Translations under genes and position numbers: made by a program | Notes under the pieces: model-generated | The model's input: only the letters and a program-made list of their open reading frames with translations | What the model was told of the DNA's origin: nothing | Database searches by the model: none | Part shown: piece after piece, positions 27,173-35,413 of the stretch | Layout of the letters: every line of letters begins with the position of its first letter | How positions within the stretch are numbered: position 1 is the stretch's first letter | NCBI RefSeq assembly: GCF_019857225.1 | Contig: NZ_JAFJSY010000001.1 | Span: 284,770-348,769 of the forward strand | Direction of reading: 5' to 3' | Source of the DNA: Streptomyces plumbidurans | GTDB taxonomy: Bacteria; Actinomycetota; Actinomycetes; Streptomycetales; Streptomycetaceae | DNA length: 64,000 bases

Positions 27173-27337
27173 TCAGCGGGAGTTGAGGGAGTAGGCGGTG
27201 ACCTCGAGTGCGGTGTCGACGACCTGGTAGGAGGGCGTCTGCCAAGTCGCCCTGCCCGTCTCGTACTTGGGGGCCGTCCTGGGGTTCGTCCTGGGGGCCG
27301 ACTCGACCGGCTTCGGCTGTTCCGTGGTCTGGTTCAT
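27173..27337 (-). CDS. pqqA: PQQ precursor peptide PqqA
   Basis: 54 aa peptide beginning MNQTTEQPKPVESAPR and ending DTALEVTAYSLNSR. The EVTAY motif supplies the Glu and Tyr that become PQQ. A Trp-Gln-Thr-Pro-Ser segment precedes it, as in other PqqA proteins (W...P). It is about twice the usual 23-30 residues because of an N-terminal leader rich in Pro, Thr and Lys. GAAAGGA lies about 12 bases upstream. It is the first gene of pqqABCDE and lies 33 bp after the sugar dehydrogenase stop. Confidence 0.9.
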   Translation of the reverse strand: MNQTTEQPKPVESAPRTNPRTAPKYETGRATWQTPSYQVVDTALEVTAYSLNSR

Positions 27338-27370
27338 CGGGCACGGGTCCTTTCGGTTGTGCGGTGGGGC

Positions 27371-28498
27371 CTACTTGATGGGCACGCGCAGGATCTTGTC
27401 CTTGCCGTAGCCGAGGTCGCTGGTGCCCAGCCACAGTTCGTCGGCTCCGGGCACCTTGGCGATGGCACGCAGCCGGCCGTAGGTGCCGGCGTAGTAGTCG
27501 GACATGGTGCCGACGCGGTCGCTGTCACCATCGATCGGGACGCGCCACAGCCGCTGGCCGCGCAGCGACGACACGTACAAAACGTTGTCCACGACGGCGA
27601 GTTGGGCGGGTACGCCCTTCTCCGGGACGAAGGTGGCCTTGGGATTGGTCATCCCGGCGGTGTCGCAGCTGCCCTCGCACTTGGGCCAGCCGTAGTTGGC
27701 GCCCGGCTTGATCAGATTGAGCTCGTCCTGTTCCTGGTTGCCGATCTCCGCCGACCACAGCCGTCCGTTGCGGTCCCAGGCGAGTCCCTGCGGATTGCGG
27801 TGGCCGTAGCTGTAGATGTGGTTGCCGAAGGGGTTGCCGGGGGCCGGTGCGCCGGTCCTGGTGATCCGCAGGATCTTGCCGTTGATCGAGTTGATGTCCT
27901 GCGCGAGTTCGGGCTGGAGGCCGTCGCCGGTGGTGACGTAGAGGTATCCGTCGGGGCCGAAGGCGATCCGGCCGCCGTTGTGGTCGCCGCCGCGCCTGAT
28001 GCCGGTGAGGATGGGGGTGTAGTTGCTGAGCGACGAGCCGTCGTAGTCCATCCGCACGACGCGGGTCTCGGTCTTCGTGGTGTGGACGAAGAACACCTGC
28101 TTGTCCTTCTTGCCGTCCCAGGTCGGCGACACGGCGACACCCAGCAGCCCTCCGGCGCCCTCCTCGTACGGCTCGGGGACGGTGTACGGCACCTCGCCGA
28201 CCCAGTCCTTCTTGCCGTTCCGGTCGAGGTGGTAGACCTGGTAGGACAGCCGCTCGGTGATCAGGGCCGACTTTCCGTCCGGGAGGAACGAGATGCCCCA
28301 GGGGGTCTGCCATCCCGTGGACAGCGTGCTCGCGCCGTCCGGTTCCCCGCCGTCGGCGGCCTTCGCGGCGGTGACCGTGGAGGTGTGCGTCACCGCGGCC
28401 GCCTGGGGGATGCTCGCCGCCAGCATCGCGGTGAAGGCGGCGAGCGCGGCTATGCCGAATCGGTACGCGTGCCGCACCGAGCGGCGTGGATCTGTCAT
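27371..28498 (-). CDS. Secreted PQQ-dependent sugar dehydrogenase (GSDH/Asd family)
   Basis: 375 aa. A signal peptide (about residues 1-35, ending IPQAAA) is followed by the six-bladed propeller of the soluble glucose/aldose dehydrogenase family. Seen are WGISFLPDG, GLLGVAVSP, the catalytic-site block RRGGDHNGGRIAFGPDGYLY, SYGHRNPQGLAWD and GANYGWP. A Cys pair (KCEGSCD) may form a disulfide. It oxidises aldoses outside the cytoplasm with PQQ. GAAGGG precedes ATG 28498. Only 33 bp separate it from pqqA on the same strand, so apoenzyme and cofactor genes are probably one transcript. Confidence 0.88.
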   Translation of the reverse strand: MTDPRRSVRHAYRFGIAALAAFTAMLAASIPQAAAVTHTSTVTAAKAADGGEPDGASTLSTGWQTPWGISFLPDGKSALITERLSYQVYHLDRNGKKDWVGEVPYTVPEPYEEGAGGLLGVAVSPTWDGKKDKQVFFVHTTKTETRVVRMDYDGSSLSNYTPILTGIRRGGDHNGGRIAFGPDGYLYVTTGDGLQPELAQDINSINGKILRITRTGAPAPGNPFGNHIYSYGHRNPQGLAWDRNGRLWSAEIGNQEQDELNLIKPGANYGWPKCEGSCDTAGMTNPKATFVPEKGVPAQLAVVDNVLYVSSLRGQRLWRVPIDGDSDRVGTMSDYYAGTYGRLRAIAKVPGADELWLGTSDLGYGKDKILRVPIK

Positions 28499-28688
28499 GG
28501 GAACACCCTTCGTCGTACGCGCCACCCCTCGCTGTGCAGCAATCTTTACGACGGAGGACCACCCCGCCACTCGTAGCGGCCAGCGGGGTGAGAGGCGGGC
28601 GCGGGCGGTCGGCCCTCGTCGCGGCGGGGGTGCGCGGGGCCGTCGCGGGGGACAATCGAAGTGAGGCACGTCCGGCGAGGGAGGTCCC

Positions 28689-29408
28689 ATGTCCCTACGG
28701 TCCCCCGGCTCCGTGAAGGCGGCCCGGGATCCCGTCCACCGCCCGCTGTTCGCCCGCCGCTACGCCCGGACCAGCGTGAACGCCGAGACCCGGATGGGGA
28801 TGGGCCCGATCCGCGACCGGCTGCTGTCCGGACTGTCCGGCCGGGTGATCGAGATCGGCGCGGGCAACGGTCTGAACTTCGGGCACTACCCGCGCACGGT
28901 CTCGGAGGTCGTGGCGATCGAACCGGAGCACAGCCTGCGGCAGTTGGCCGTCGAGGCCGCCCTGCGCAGCGAGGTGCCCGTCGATGTCGTACCGGGCGCG
29001 GCGGAGGCGCTGCCGGTCAAGAGCGAGGCCTACGACGCGGCGGTGATCTCGCTGGTGCTGTGCAGCGTGCGGGACGTGCCGCGTGCGCTCGCCGAGGCAC
29101 GGCGGGTGCTGCGGCCGGGCGGTGCGGTGCGGTTCTTCGAGCACGGCCGCGGCGGCGGACGGATCATGCACTTCACCCAGCGCGCCCTGGACCGCACGCT
29201 GTGGCCACCGCTCAACGGCGGCTGCCATCTGGGCCGGGACCCGATCGCCGCCCTGCGCGCCGCCGGGTTCGAACTCGGCCCGTACCGGCGGGTGATGATG
29301 CCCGAGCACGGCCCGACGCTGCCCACCTCGTACTGCGTGCTTGGCACGGCTTGGCGGCCCAAGGGGGGCACGGAGGGCAAGGAGGGCGGGGAGACGCCGC
29401 CGGCCTAG
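28689..29408 (+). CDS. Class I SAM-dependent methyltransferase
   Basis: 239 aa. Motif I is VIEIGAGNGLNFGHYP, followed by the acidic VVAIEPE, the DAAVISLVLCSV block and RVLRPGGAVRFFEH, giving a complete Rossmann methyltransferase core of the UbiE/Methyltransf_11 type. The C-terminal region (LDRTLWPPLNGGCHLGRD) resembles METTL7-like methyltransferases, which act on lipids or thiols. It starts at ATG 28689. Substrate unknown. Confidence 0.82.
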   Translation: MSLRSPGSVKAARDPVHRPLFARRYARTSVNAETRMGMGPIRDRLLSGLSGRVIEIGAGNGLNFGHYPRTVSEVVAIEPEHSLRQLAVEAALRSEVPVDVVPGAAEALPVKSEAYDAAVISLVLCSVRDVPRALAEARRVLRPGGAVRFFEHGRGGGRIMHFTQRALDRTLWPPLNGGCHLGRDPIAALRAAGFELGPYRRVMMPEHGPTLPTSYCVLGTAWRPKGGTEGKEGGETPPA

Positions 29409-29446
29409 GGGTCCTAGGCGACGCCGCCGACCAAGGGTCCCCTAGG
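29404..29446. terminator. Possible bidirectional hairpin over both stop codons
   Basis: CCTAGGGG at 29404-29411 (spanning the methyltransferase stop) is the exact inverse of CCCCTAGG at 29439-29446 (spanning the toxin stop). A related GGxxxCCTAGGCGAC phrase occurs twice. It probably ends both convergent transcripts. Confidence 0.45.
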
Positions 29447-29819
29447 CGACCGTCCACTGACGCAGTTCCGCCGCGATGTCGTACACCGTCGCCTCCCCGC
29501 TCTTGACCAGGCGGGCCAACTCCCGGACCTGGACGGGCGAGGTGGCGACCTTGAGGCCGCTGGCGACCAGATAGGCGTAGGCGACCGCGGAGGCGAACAG
29601 CGCGTTCGAGCGTTCCAGTGCCGGGACGTGGATGAGGAGTTGGAGAAGTGCGGCCGCGCGCGCGTGCGGGCTGTCGTAGACGGGGACGTCGAATATCTCG
29701 GCCTCGTGACGTGCGACGGCGGCGACCAGGGCTCCCCAGTCGGTGACCTGGGGGTCCCCGGGCGTCTTCTGTTCGGCGAGCATGAGGAGCCAGGCGAGGT
29801 CGATGCTGAGGTGGCTCAA
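29442..29819 (-). CDS. Fic/Doc-like toxin component with a degenerate FIC motif
   Basis: 125 aa. The helical core DWGALVAAVARHEAEIFDVPVYDSPHARAAALLQLLIH, followed by ALERSNALFASAVAYAYLVASG, matches the Streptomyces 'fic family toxin' group as I recall it. The canonical HPFxxGNxR motif is reduced to HVPALERSN, so AMP-transfer or kinase activity is doubtful. Start assignment: a TTG at 29819, 4 bp after the antitoxin stop, gives the expected MSHLSIDLAWLLMLAEQ N terminus. It is paired with the RHH antitoxin gene upstream. Confidence 0.75.
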   Translation of the reverse strand: MSHLSIDLAWLLMLAEQKTPGDPQVTDWGALVAAVARHEAEIFDVPVYDSPHARAAALLQLLIHVPALERSNALFASAVAYAYLVASGLKVATSPVQVRELARLVKSGEATVYDIAAELRQWTVA

Positions 29820-29823
29820 GGGA

Positions 29824-30066
29824 TCAGCGACGACCTTCGCTCCGGCCGGACGCACGGTCCGTGTCGAACTCCTCCGCGAACACGGACTCGTACTGCTTCA
29901 TGAAGTCGGCTGCCGCCTCCACGAACGTGTGGCCCACCTCGCCGGTGTCCTGTCTGACCAGCTCCTCTATATAGCGATTGACGCTCATACCGCGGGCCAG
30001 GGCGCGTTCGCGGGCGGCGCGGGCCGTGCCCTCGTCCACTCGCACGTTCAGCTGGGTCTTCGCCAT
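29824..30066 (-). CDS. Ribbon-helix-helix (CopG/Arc-type) antitoxin
   Basis: 80 aa. Residues 4-42 (TQLNVRVDEGTARAARERAL, then MSVNRYIEELV) are a ribbon-helix-helix DNA-binding fold. The acidic C terminus (FMKQYESVFAEEFDTD) should wrap the toxin. The downstream gene encodes the Fic-like partner with a 4-bp gap. The inverted repeat at 30075-30094, 9 bp before the ATG, is the likely autoregulatory site. Confidence 0.85.
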   Translation of the reverse strand: MAKTQLNVRVDEGTARAARERALARGMSVNRYIEELVRQDTGEVGHTFVEAAADFMKQYESVFAEEFDTDRASGRSEGRR

Positions 30067-30074
30067 ACCTAGAA

Positions 30075-30094
30075 GCTAGCGCCAGGACGCTAGC
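30075..30094. promoter_or_regulatory. Inverted repeat, probable antitoxin operator
   Basis: GCTAGCG-CCAGGA-CGCTAGC is a perfect 7-bp inverted repeat immediately upstream of the RHH antitoxin start. This is where type II antitoxins bind to repress their own operon. Confidence 0.6.
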
Positions 30095-30285
30095 ATCGGC
30101 AAGTGCCCGCCGGTCCGCGCCGGCTTCTCGTCCCCCGGGTGGAGAGTGCCCCTTACACCGGTGTCGGGGACCCGACCTGGGGTGGAGGGCGACCCGCACT
30201 CACGGTGGATTTCGGGTGTGGGCCGGCTCACATTACGCTCGGCCGGGACGAGCGAGCGCGCGTCGAGGTGAGCGAGGAGGCAGCC

Positions 30286-31161
30286 TTGTCCACATCAGCT
30301 GCGGAGCACGCCCCGGGCCGGGCACCGGCCGACGGGATCGCGGCCCGCGCCAGGGGCCTGACGAAGGCGTACGGCTCGGGCGAGACGACCGTGCTCGCCC
30401 TCGACTCGGTGGACGTGGACATCGCGCGCGGCCGCTTCACCGCGGTGATGGGGCCCTCGGGCTCCGGCAAGTCCACGCTGATGCACTGCCTGGCCGGGCT
30501 CGACACGGTTTCGGCCGGTCAGGTGTGGCTCGGCGACACCGAGATCACGGGGCTCAAGGACCGGGAGCTGACCCGGCTGCGCCGCGACCGGATCGGGTTC
30601 ATGTTCCAGTCGTTCAACCTGATCCCCACGCTGAACGCGGCCGAGAACATCACCCTGCCCATGGACATCGCGGGCAAGAAGCCCGACGAGAAGTGGCTGG
30701 ACCAGGTGATCGACACGCTCGGGCTGCGCGACCGGCTCAAGCACCGGCCCGCGCAGCTGTCCGGCGGCCAGCAGCAGCGCGTGGCCTGCGCCCGTGCGCT
30801 GGCCTCACGGCCGGAGCTGATCTTCGCGGACGAGCCGACCGGCAACCTGGACTCACGGGCCGGTCTGGAGGTCCTCGGCTTCCTGCGGGAGGCCGTCGAC
30901 CAGCTGAACCAGAGCGTCGTCATGGTCAGCCACGACCCCGGCGCCGCCGCCCACTCCGACCTGGTGCTCTTCCTCGCGGACGGGCGCATCGTGGACGAGA
31001 TGGAGCAGCCGACGGCGGAGGCCGTACTGGAGCGGATGAAGCGGTTCGACGTCATCCGCAGCCAGTTCGAGACGGACGAGCACTTCGAGACCGAAGGTCA
31101 GGTCACTACAAGCGAGCAGCGCGGGACCGACGGCGTGATCGAGACGAACGAGCAGGAGTGA
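30286..31161 (+). CDS. ABC transporter ATP-binding protein (MacB/LolD type)
   Basis: 291 aa. Walker A GPSGSGKST, Q-loop FMFQSFNLIP, signature LSGGQQQR, Walker B LIFADEPTGNLD and H-loop VSHD are all intact. The start is the TTG at 30286 with GAGGAGG 5 bases before it; a GTG at 30268 is the alternative, and codons further upstream give Pro/Gly-rich non-homologous sequence. A C-terminal tail of about 35 residues is rich in Glu, Thr and Gln (FETDEHFETEGQVTT). The partner permease gene starts 4 bp after the stop. Confidence 0.9.
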   Translation: MSTSAAEHAPGRAPADGIAARARGLTKAYGSGETTVLALDSVDVDIARGRFTAVMGPSGSGKSTLMHCLAGLDTVSAGQVWLGDTEITGLKDRELTRLRRDRIGFMFQSFNLIPTLNAAENITLPMDIAGKKPDEKWLDQVIDTLGLRDRLKHRPAQLSGGQQQRVACARALASRPELIFADEPTGNLDSRAGLEVLGFLREAVDQLNQSVVMVSHDPGAAAHSDLVLFLADGRIVDEMEQPTAEAVLERMKRFDVIRSQFETDEHFETEGQVTTSEQRGTDGVIETNEQE

Positions 31162-31165
31162 ACCG

Positions 31166-33733
31166 GTGCTGAAGGCGACGCTCCGGAGTTTTCTCGCGCA
31201 CAAGGGGCGCCTGCTGCTTTCCGCCCTGGCGATCGTCCTGTCCGTCGCGTTCGTCGCCGGCAGCCTGATCTTCTCCGACACGGTCACCCGCACCTTCGAC
31301 CGGCTCTTCGCCTCCACCACCGCGGATGTGACGGTGGAACCGCGCCAGGACCTCAAGTCGCAGGTCCCCACGGGCGAGGCGCAGACCGTGCCCGCCGCGC
31401 TCGCGGGCCGGGTGGCGAAGGTCGGCGGGGTCGCCTCGGTGCACGCGGACGTGAGCGTGCAGAACATCACCGTCGTCGACAGCAGGAACAAGTCGGTCGG
31501 CCCCACCACGGGCGCCCCGACCATCGCCTCCGACTGGTACGTCACCGACCGCAGCCCCGTGGCACTGACCTCGGGGCACGCCCCGCGGAGCGGCGGCGAG
31601 GCACTCCTGGACGCCGACACCGCCGGCAAGAAGCATGTGAGGATCGGCGACACCCTGACGGTGCTCGCCCAGCCGGGCACCTTCAAGGTCCGCATCGTCG
31701 GCATCGCCACCTTCAAGACGACCAACCCTGGCGCCGCCCTGGTCTTCCTCGACCCGAAAACCGCGGCGACCCAGCTGCTCGGCTCGCCGGCCAAGGCCAC
31801 GAGCATCGAGGTGATGGCCGCGAAGGGCGTGAGCGACGCGCGGCTCAAGACCCGGGTCGCCGCCTCGGTCGGCGCCCGTACGTACGACATCAAGACGGCC
31901 GGCGAACAGGCCAAGTCGGCCGCGGCGGACCTCGGCGGCTTCCTCGACGTCATCAAGTACGTGATGCTCGGCTTCGCCGGGATCGCCGTCCTCGTCGGCG
32001 TCTTCCTGATCGTCAACACCTTCTCCATGCTGATCGCCCAACGCACCCGTGAGCTGGGCCTGCTCCGGGCCCTCGGCGCCGACCGGCGCCAGGTGCGGCG
32101 GTCGGTGCTCACCGAGGCGGTCCTGCTCGGCCTGGTCGGCTCGACGCTGGGCCTGGCCGTCGGGATCGGGCTCGCGGCCGGGCTGATCAAGCTCATGGGC
32201 GCGTTCGGGATGAACCTCAAGACCACCGAGATGGTCATCGGCTGGACGACTCCCGTGGCGGCGTACGTCGTCGGTGTCGGCGTGACCTTCGTGGCGGCGT
32301 ATCTGCCGGCCCGGCGCGCGGCCGTCGTCTCGCCGATGGCCGCCCTCGCGGACGCCGAGATCGCCGGGGTCGGCAAGCCGCTCAGGACGCGTGCGATCGT
32401 CGGCGCGGTCGTCGGCGTGCTCGGCGCGGCCTCCCTGGTGGGCTGCGCCACGGCGACGAAGACGGCCTCCTCCGCCTCGTTCCTGGGCCTGGGCGTGGTG
32501 CTGACACTGATCGCGACCGTCATCGCCGGACCGCTCCTTGTCCGGCCGGTCATCCGTGTGCTGGGCGCCGCCTTCCCGGCCGTGTTCGGCTCGATCGGCC
32601 GCATGAGCCAGCGCAACGCCCTGCGCAACCCCCGCCGTACCGGCGCCACCGCCGCCGCCCTGATGGTCGGCCTCGCCCTGGTCGGCGGCATGTCGGTGGC
32701 CAGTGCCTCCATGTCCAGGTCGTTCGACGAGCAGATCGACAAGACGCTGGGCGCCGACTTCGTGATCCAGAACAACAACTTCGTGCCGTTCTCCAAGGAG
32801 GTCACCGACAAGGTGCGCGGCACCGAGGGCGTCGGCCTCGTCGTACGGCAGCGGTTCGCACCCGTCGCCGTACGGCTCCCGGACGGCAAACGGGTCGAGA
32901 CGACGGCCGCGGGCTACGACGACGGCGTCGACGACGTGGCGCACGTGACCTACGCGGCCGGGAACACCGCGGCCGCGCTGGCGCCCGGCAGCCTGGGCAT
33001 GGACGTCGACTTCGCCAAGGACCACCACGTACGCGTCGGCAGCGCGCTCACGGTCGAGTTCCCCGGCGGGCAGCGGACCCGGATGAGGGTCGCCGCGCTC
33101 ACCGACCAGGACAACAGCGGCGGCTTCGGCATGAAGGGCGGCCTGTTCTTCGGCATCGCGACCGTCGAGAAGTACATCCCCGGCGGGCAGGACTCCGCGC
33201 TGTACGTCAACGCGGCCTCCGGCACGCATGCCGACCAGCTGCGCAAGAACCTGGACCACACGCTGGACGCCTATCCGCAGGTCCAGGTGCGCGACCAGGC
33301 CGACTACAAGAAGCTGGTGCACGATCAGATCGCCGTGCTGCTCTACCTGGTGTACGCGCTGCTCGGGCTGGCGATCATCATCGCCGTGCTGGGTGTCGTC
33401 AACACCCTTGCCCTGTCGGTCGTGGAGCGCACCCGGGAGATCGGGCTGCTGCGGGCCATCGGACTCGCCCGGCGCCAGCTGCGCCGGATGATCCGGCTGG
33501 AGTCGGTGGTCATCGCCGTCTTCGGCGCGGTCCTCGGGCTGGCCCTCGGTCTGGTGTGGGGCGTGTGCACCCAGCAGGTGCTGGCGCTGCAGGGCCTGAA
33601 GGCGCTGGCGATCCCGTGGACCACGATCGTCGCGGTGGTTATCGGCTCGGCCGTGGTGGGCATCGTGGCGGCGCTGCTGCCCGCGTTGCGTGCGTCCCGC
33701 ATGAACGTGCTGGCGGCCATCGCACACGAGTGA
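31166..33733 (+). CDS. FtsX/MacB-like ABC transporter permease
   Basis: 855 aa with two FtsX domains. The first membrane helix (about residues 15-40) is followed by an extracytoplasmic MacB-PCD region. Then come three helices (about 265-390), another group near 420-490, a second extracytoplasmic domain (about 520-720) and three final helices (about 730-850). Paired motifs ERTREIGLLRAIG and QRTRELGLLRALGA are the FtsX coupling segments. With the ATPase at 30286 it forms an exporter or envelope-stress mechanotransmission system. Start GTG 31166. The substrate is unknown. Confidence 0.88.
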   Translation: MLKATLRSFLAHKGRLLLSALAIVLSVAFVAGSLIFSDTVTRTFDRLFASTTADVTVEPRQDLKSQVPTGEAQTVPAALAGRVAKVGGVASVHADVSVQNITVVDSRNKSVGPTTGAPTIASDWYVTDRSPVALTSGHAPRSGGEALLDADTAGKKHVRIGDTLTVLAQPGTFKVRIVGIATFKTTNPGAALVFLDPKTAATQLLGSPAKATSIEVMAAKGVSDARLKTRVAASVGARTYDIKTAGEQAKSAAADLGGFLDVIKYVMLGFAGIAVLVGVFLIVNTFSMLIAQRTRELGLLRALGADRRQVRRSVLTEAVLLGLVGSTLGLAVGIGLAAGLIKLMGAFGMNLKTTEMVIGWTTPVAAYVVGVGVTFVAAYLPARRAAVVSPMAALADAEIAGVGKPLRTRAIVGAVVGVLGAASLVGCATATKTASSASFLGLGVVLTLIATVIAGPLLVRPVIRVLGAAFPAVFGSIGRMSQRNALRNPRRTGATAAALMVGLALVGGMSVASASMSRSFDEQIDKTLGADFVIQNNNFVPFSKEVTDKVRGTEGVGLVVRQRFAPVAVRLPDGKRVETTAAGYDDGVDDVAHVTYAAGNTAAALAPGSLGMDVDFAKDHHVRVGSALTVEFPGGQRTRMRVAALTDQDNSGGFGMKGGLFFGIATVEKYIPGGQDSALYVNAASGTHADQLRKNLDHTLDAYPQVQVRDQADYKKLVHDQIAVLLYLVYALLGLAIIIAVLGVVNTLALSVVERTREIGLLRAIGLARRQLRRMIRLESVVIAVFGAVLGLALGLVWGVCTQQVLALQGLKALAIPWTTIVAVVIGSAVVGIVAALLPALRASRMNVLAAIAHE

Positions 33734-33778
33734 TGGAATCGCGCACGTACTCAAGTCGCTCGCCGGTGAGGAGAGTTC

Positions 33779-34666
33779 ATGCAGCGCCCGTTCCGCTTCG
33801 GGGTCAGCCTGACCGTCCCCGCGCCCGCCGAGGAGTGGCGCGCCAAGTGCCGCAGGGCCGAGGAGCTCGGCTACGACGTGATCCACGTACCCGACCATCT
33901 CGGCATGGTCGCGCCCTTCCCGGCGCTGGTCGCCGCGGCCGCGGTCACCGAACGGCCGCGGCTTGGCACGTTCGTGCTCAACGCGGCCTTCTGGAACCCG
34001 GCTTTGCTGGCCCGCGAGGTCGCCACCACCGACGCCCTGACCGGCGGCCGGCTGGAACTGGGGCTCGGCACGGGCTACGTCCAGGCCGAACACGACGCGG
34101 CCGGGCTGCCGTTCGGCTCGCCGCGCGAGCGCGTGGACCATCTGCGGCGCATCGTCGAGGAGTTGGACCGGCTGCTCGGCTCGGCCGACCACCTGCCGCA
34201 GCCGGTGCAGAAGCGCGTACCGCTGATGATCGGCGGCAACGGCCGGCGGATGATGGGGCTCACCGCCGAGCACGCGGACATCGCGGCGTTCACGGGTGCG
34301 CGTCTGGTGCCGGGCAGCGCGACCGGGCGGCTCTCCCCCGTCGCGCCGACGGAGCTTGAGGAGAGCGTGGCCCGCTACCGGCGGCTGGCCGAGGGGCGCG
34401 CGGAACCGGCCGAACTCAACCTGCTCATCCAGCTGGTGGCCGTGACCGACGACCGTGCGTCCGCGGTCCGGCCCCTGGCGGAGCGGGTGCCGGACACGAC
34501 CGTGGAGCAGGCCCTGCGGCTGCCGATCCTGCTGGTCGGCACCGTGGCCGAGATCGTCGCCCAGGTGCGGGCCCAGCGCGAACGGTACGGCTTCTCGTAT
34601 CTGACGGTCCTGGAGCCGTACATGGAGGAGTTCGCACCGGTCGTCGCGGAACTGCGCGGGCGCTGA
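33779..34666 (+). CDS. LLM-class F420-dependent oxidoreductase
   Basis: 295 aa luciferase-like TIM barrel. The start RPFRFGVSLTVPAPAEEWRAKCRRAEELGYDVIHVPDHL and LTGGRLELGLGTGYVQAEH match the TIGR03621 F420 oxidoreductase group. VPLMIGGNGRRMM is the cofactor phosphate-binding block. ATG 33779 follows a GAGAG ribosome site. Substrate unknown; the gene stands alone after the ABC exporter (45-bp gap). Confidence 0.87.
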   Translation: MQRPFRFGVSLTVPAPAEEWRAKCRRAEELGYDVIHVPDHLGMVAPFPALVAAAAVTERPRLGTFVLNAAFWNPALLAREVATTDALTGGRLELGLGTGYVQAEHDAAGLPFGSPRERVDHLRRIVEELDRLLGSADHLPQPVQKRVPLMIGGNGRRMMGLTAEHADIAAFTGARLVPGSATGRLSPVAPTELEESVARYRRLAEGRAEPAELNLLIQLVAVTDDRASAVRPLAERVPDTTVEQALRLPILLVGTVAEIVAQVRAQRERYGFSYLTVLEPYMEEFAPVVAELRGR

Positions 34667-34756
34667 CGGGACGTCGTACAGGGTGGCCGCTGAAGGGACG
34701 TCGTCCGGATGCTGGAATTCCGCCTGATGGACGGGCGGGCGTGATGGGATCGCCGT

Positions 34757-34810
34757 ATGACTGAGCTTCCGCGTATGACCGAGCATCCCCGTATGCCTGA
34801 GCTTCGGATA
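34757..34810. repeat. Tandem 18-bp repeat at the GNAT start
   Basis: Three units begin at 34757, 34775 and 34793, each starting ATG and reading MTELPR, MTEHPR and MPELRI. The first two differ at three positions. Confidence 0.75.
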
Positions 34811-35218
34811 CGTGCCGCGACCCCCGCCGACCTCGACACCGTCCTGGCGTTCTGGAAGACGGCCGCCGAGGGCACCAGCATCAGCGACGACCGGGACGGC
34901 GTGGAGCGGCTGGTCGAGCGGGACCCCGAAGCCCTGATCCTGGCGGAACGGGACGGCGAGCTGGTCGGCACGGTGATCGCCGGCTTCGACGGATGGCGCT
35001 GCCATCTCTACCGGCTGGCGGTGCATCCGCAGCGGCGCCGCCAGGGCATCGGCTCGGCGCTGCTCGCGGCCGCGGAGGAGCGGTTCGTACGGTTCGGTGG
35101 GCGGCGCGGGGACGCGATGGTGCTGGTGCGCAACGAGACGGCGCACCATGCATGGAGCGCGGCGGGGTACGCGCCCCAGGAACAGTGGCGGCGCTGGGTC
35201 AAGCCGCTCGGCGACTGA
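34757..35218 (+). CDS. GNAT-family N-acetyltransferase
   Basis: 153 aa. The acetyl-CoA motif VHPQRRRQGIGSALLAAAEE lies in the middle; the conserved N-terminal beta strand begins LRIRAATPADLDTVLAFW. Three in-frame ATG codons 18 bp apart (34757, 34775, 34793) each begin a tandemly repeated MTELPR/MTEHPR/MPELRI unit. The third gives the normal GNAT N terminus, so the true start is uncertain. Substrate unknown. Confidence 0.85.
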   Translation: MTELPRMTEHPRMPELRIRAATPADLDTVLAFWKTAAEGTSISDDRDGVERLVERDPEALILAERDGELVGTVIAGFDGWRCHLYRLAVHPQRRRQGIGSALLAAAEERFVRFGGRRGDAMVLVRNETAHHAWSAAGYAPQEQWRRWVKPLGD

Positions 35219-35413
35219 CCCGCTTTGCCCATCCTTTACCATTGGAGGGCCATACGGTCCTCCCCGCGAGGATCACCCGGTCCGGCATGAAAGGTGTGAG
35301 CGTCCGCCCATGGGCGAGCCTCCCCGTAGTAAGCGCTCCGTACGACGTCGCGCGTTCCTCCCCTCCCTGGCCGACGATTGGGCCCTGGCCGACGATGGGA
35401 CGGAGGTGACGCG
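35219..35413. other. Leader region of the CNNM operon
   Basis: 195 bp without a supportable gene. It contains an inverted repeat GGAGG/CCTCC (35242-35264) and a direct repeat, CCTGGCCGACGAT, at two places 18 bp apart (about 35366 and 35384). The length suggests a structured leader for the downstream membrane proteins, but it matches no riboswitch class I can recognise. Confidence 0.35.

Noticed and set aside
31106..35242. Minus-strand open frame of 1378 codons
   Set aside because: It runs antisense through the FtsX permease, oxidoreductase and GNAT genes. The translation is His/Arg/Gly/Gln-rich with no domain, a typical high-GC shadow frame.
35219..35413. Metal-sensing riboswitch upstream of the CNNM genes
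   Set aside because: The leader is long and has small inverted repeats, but no conserved M-box or yybP-ykoY sequence blocks were recognisable.
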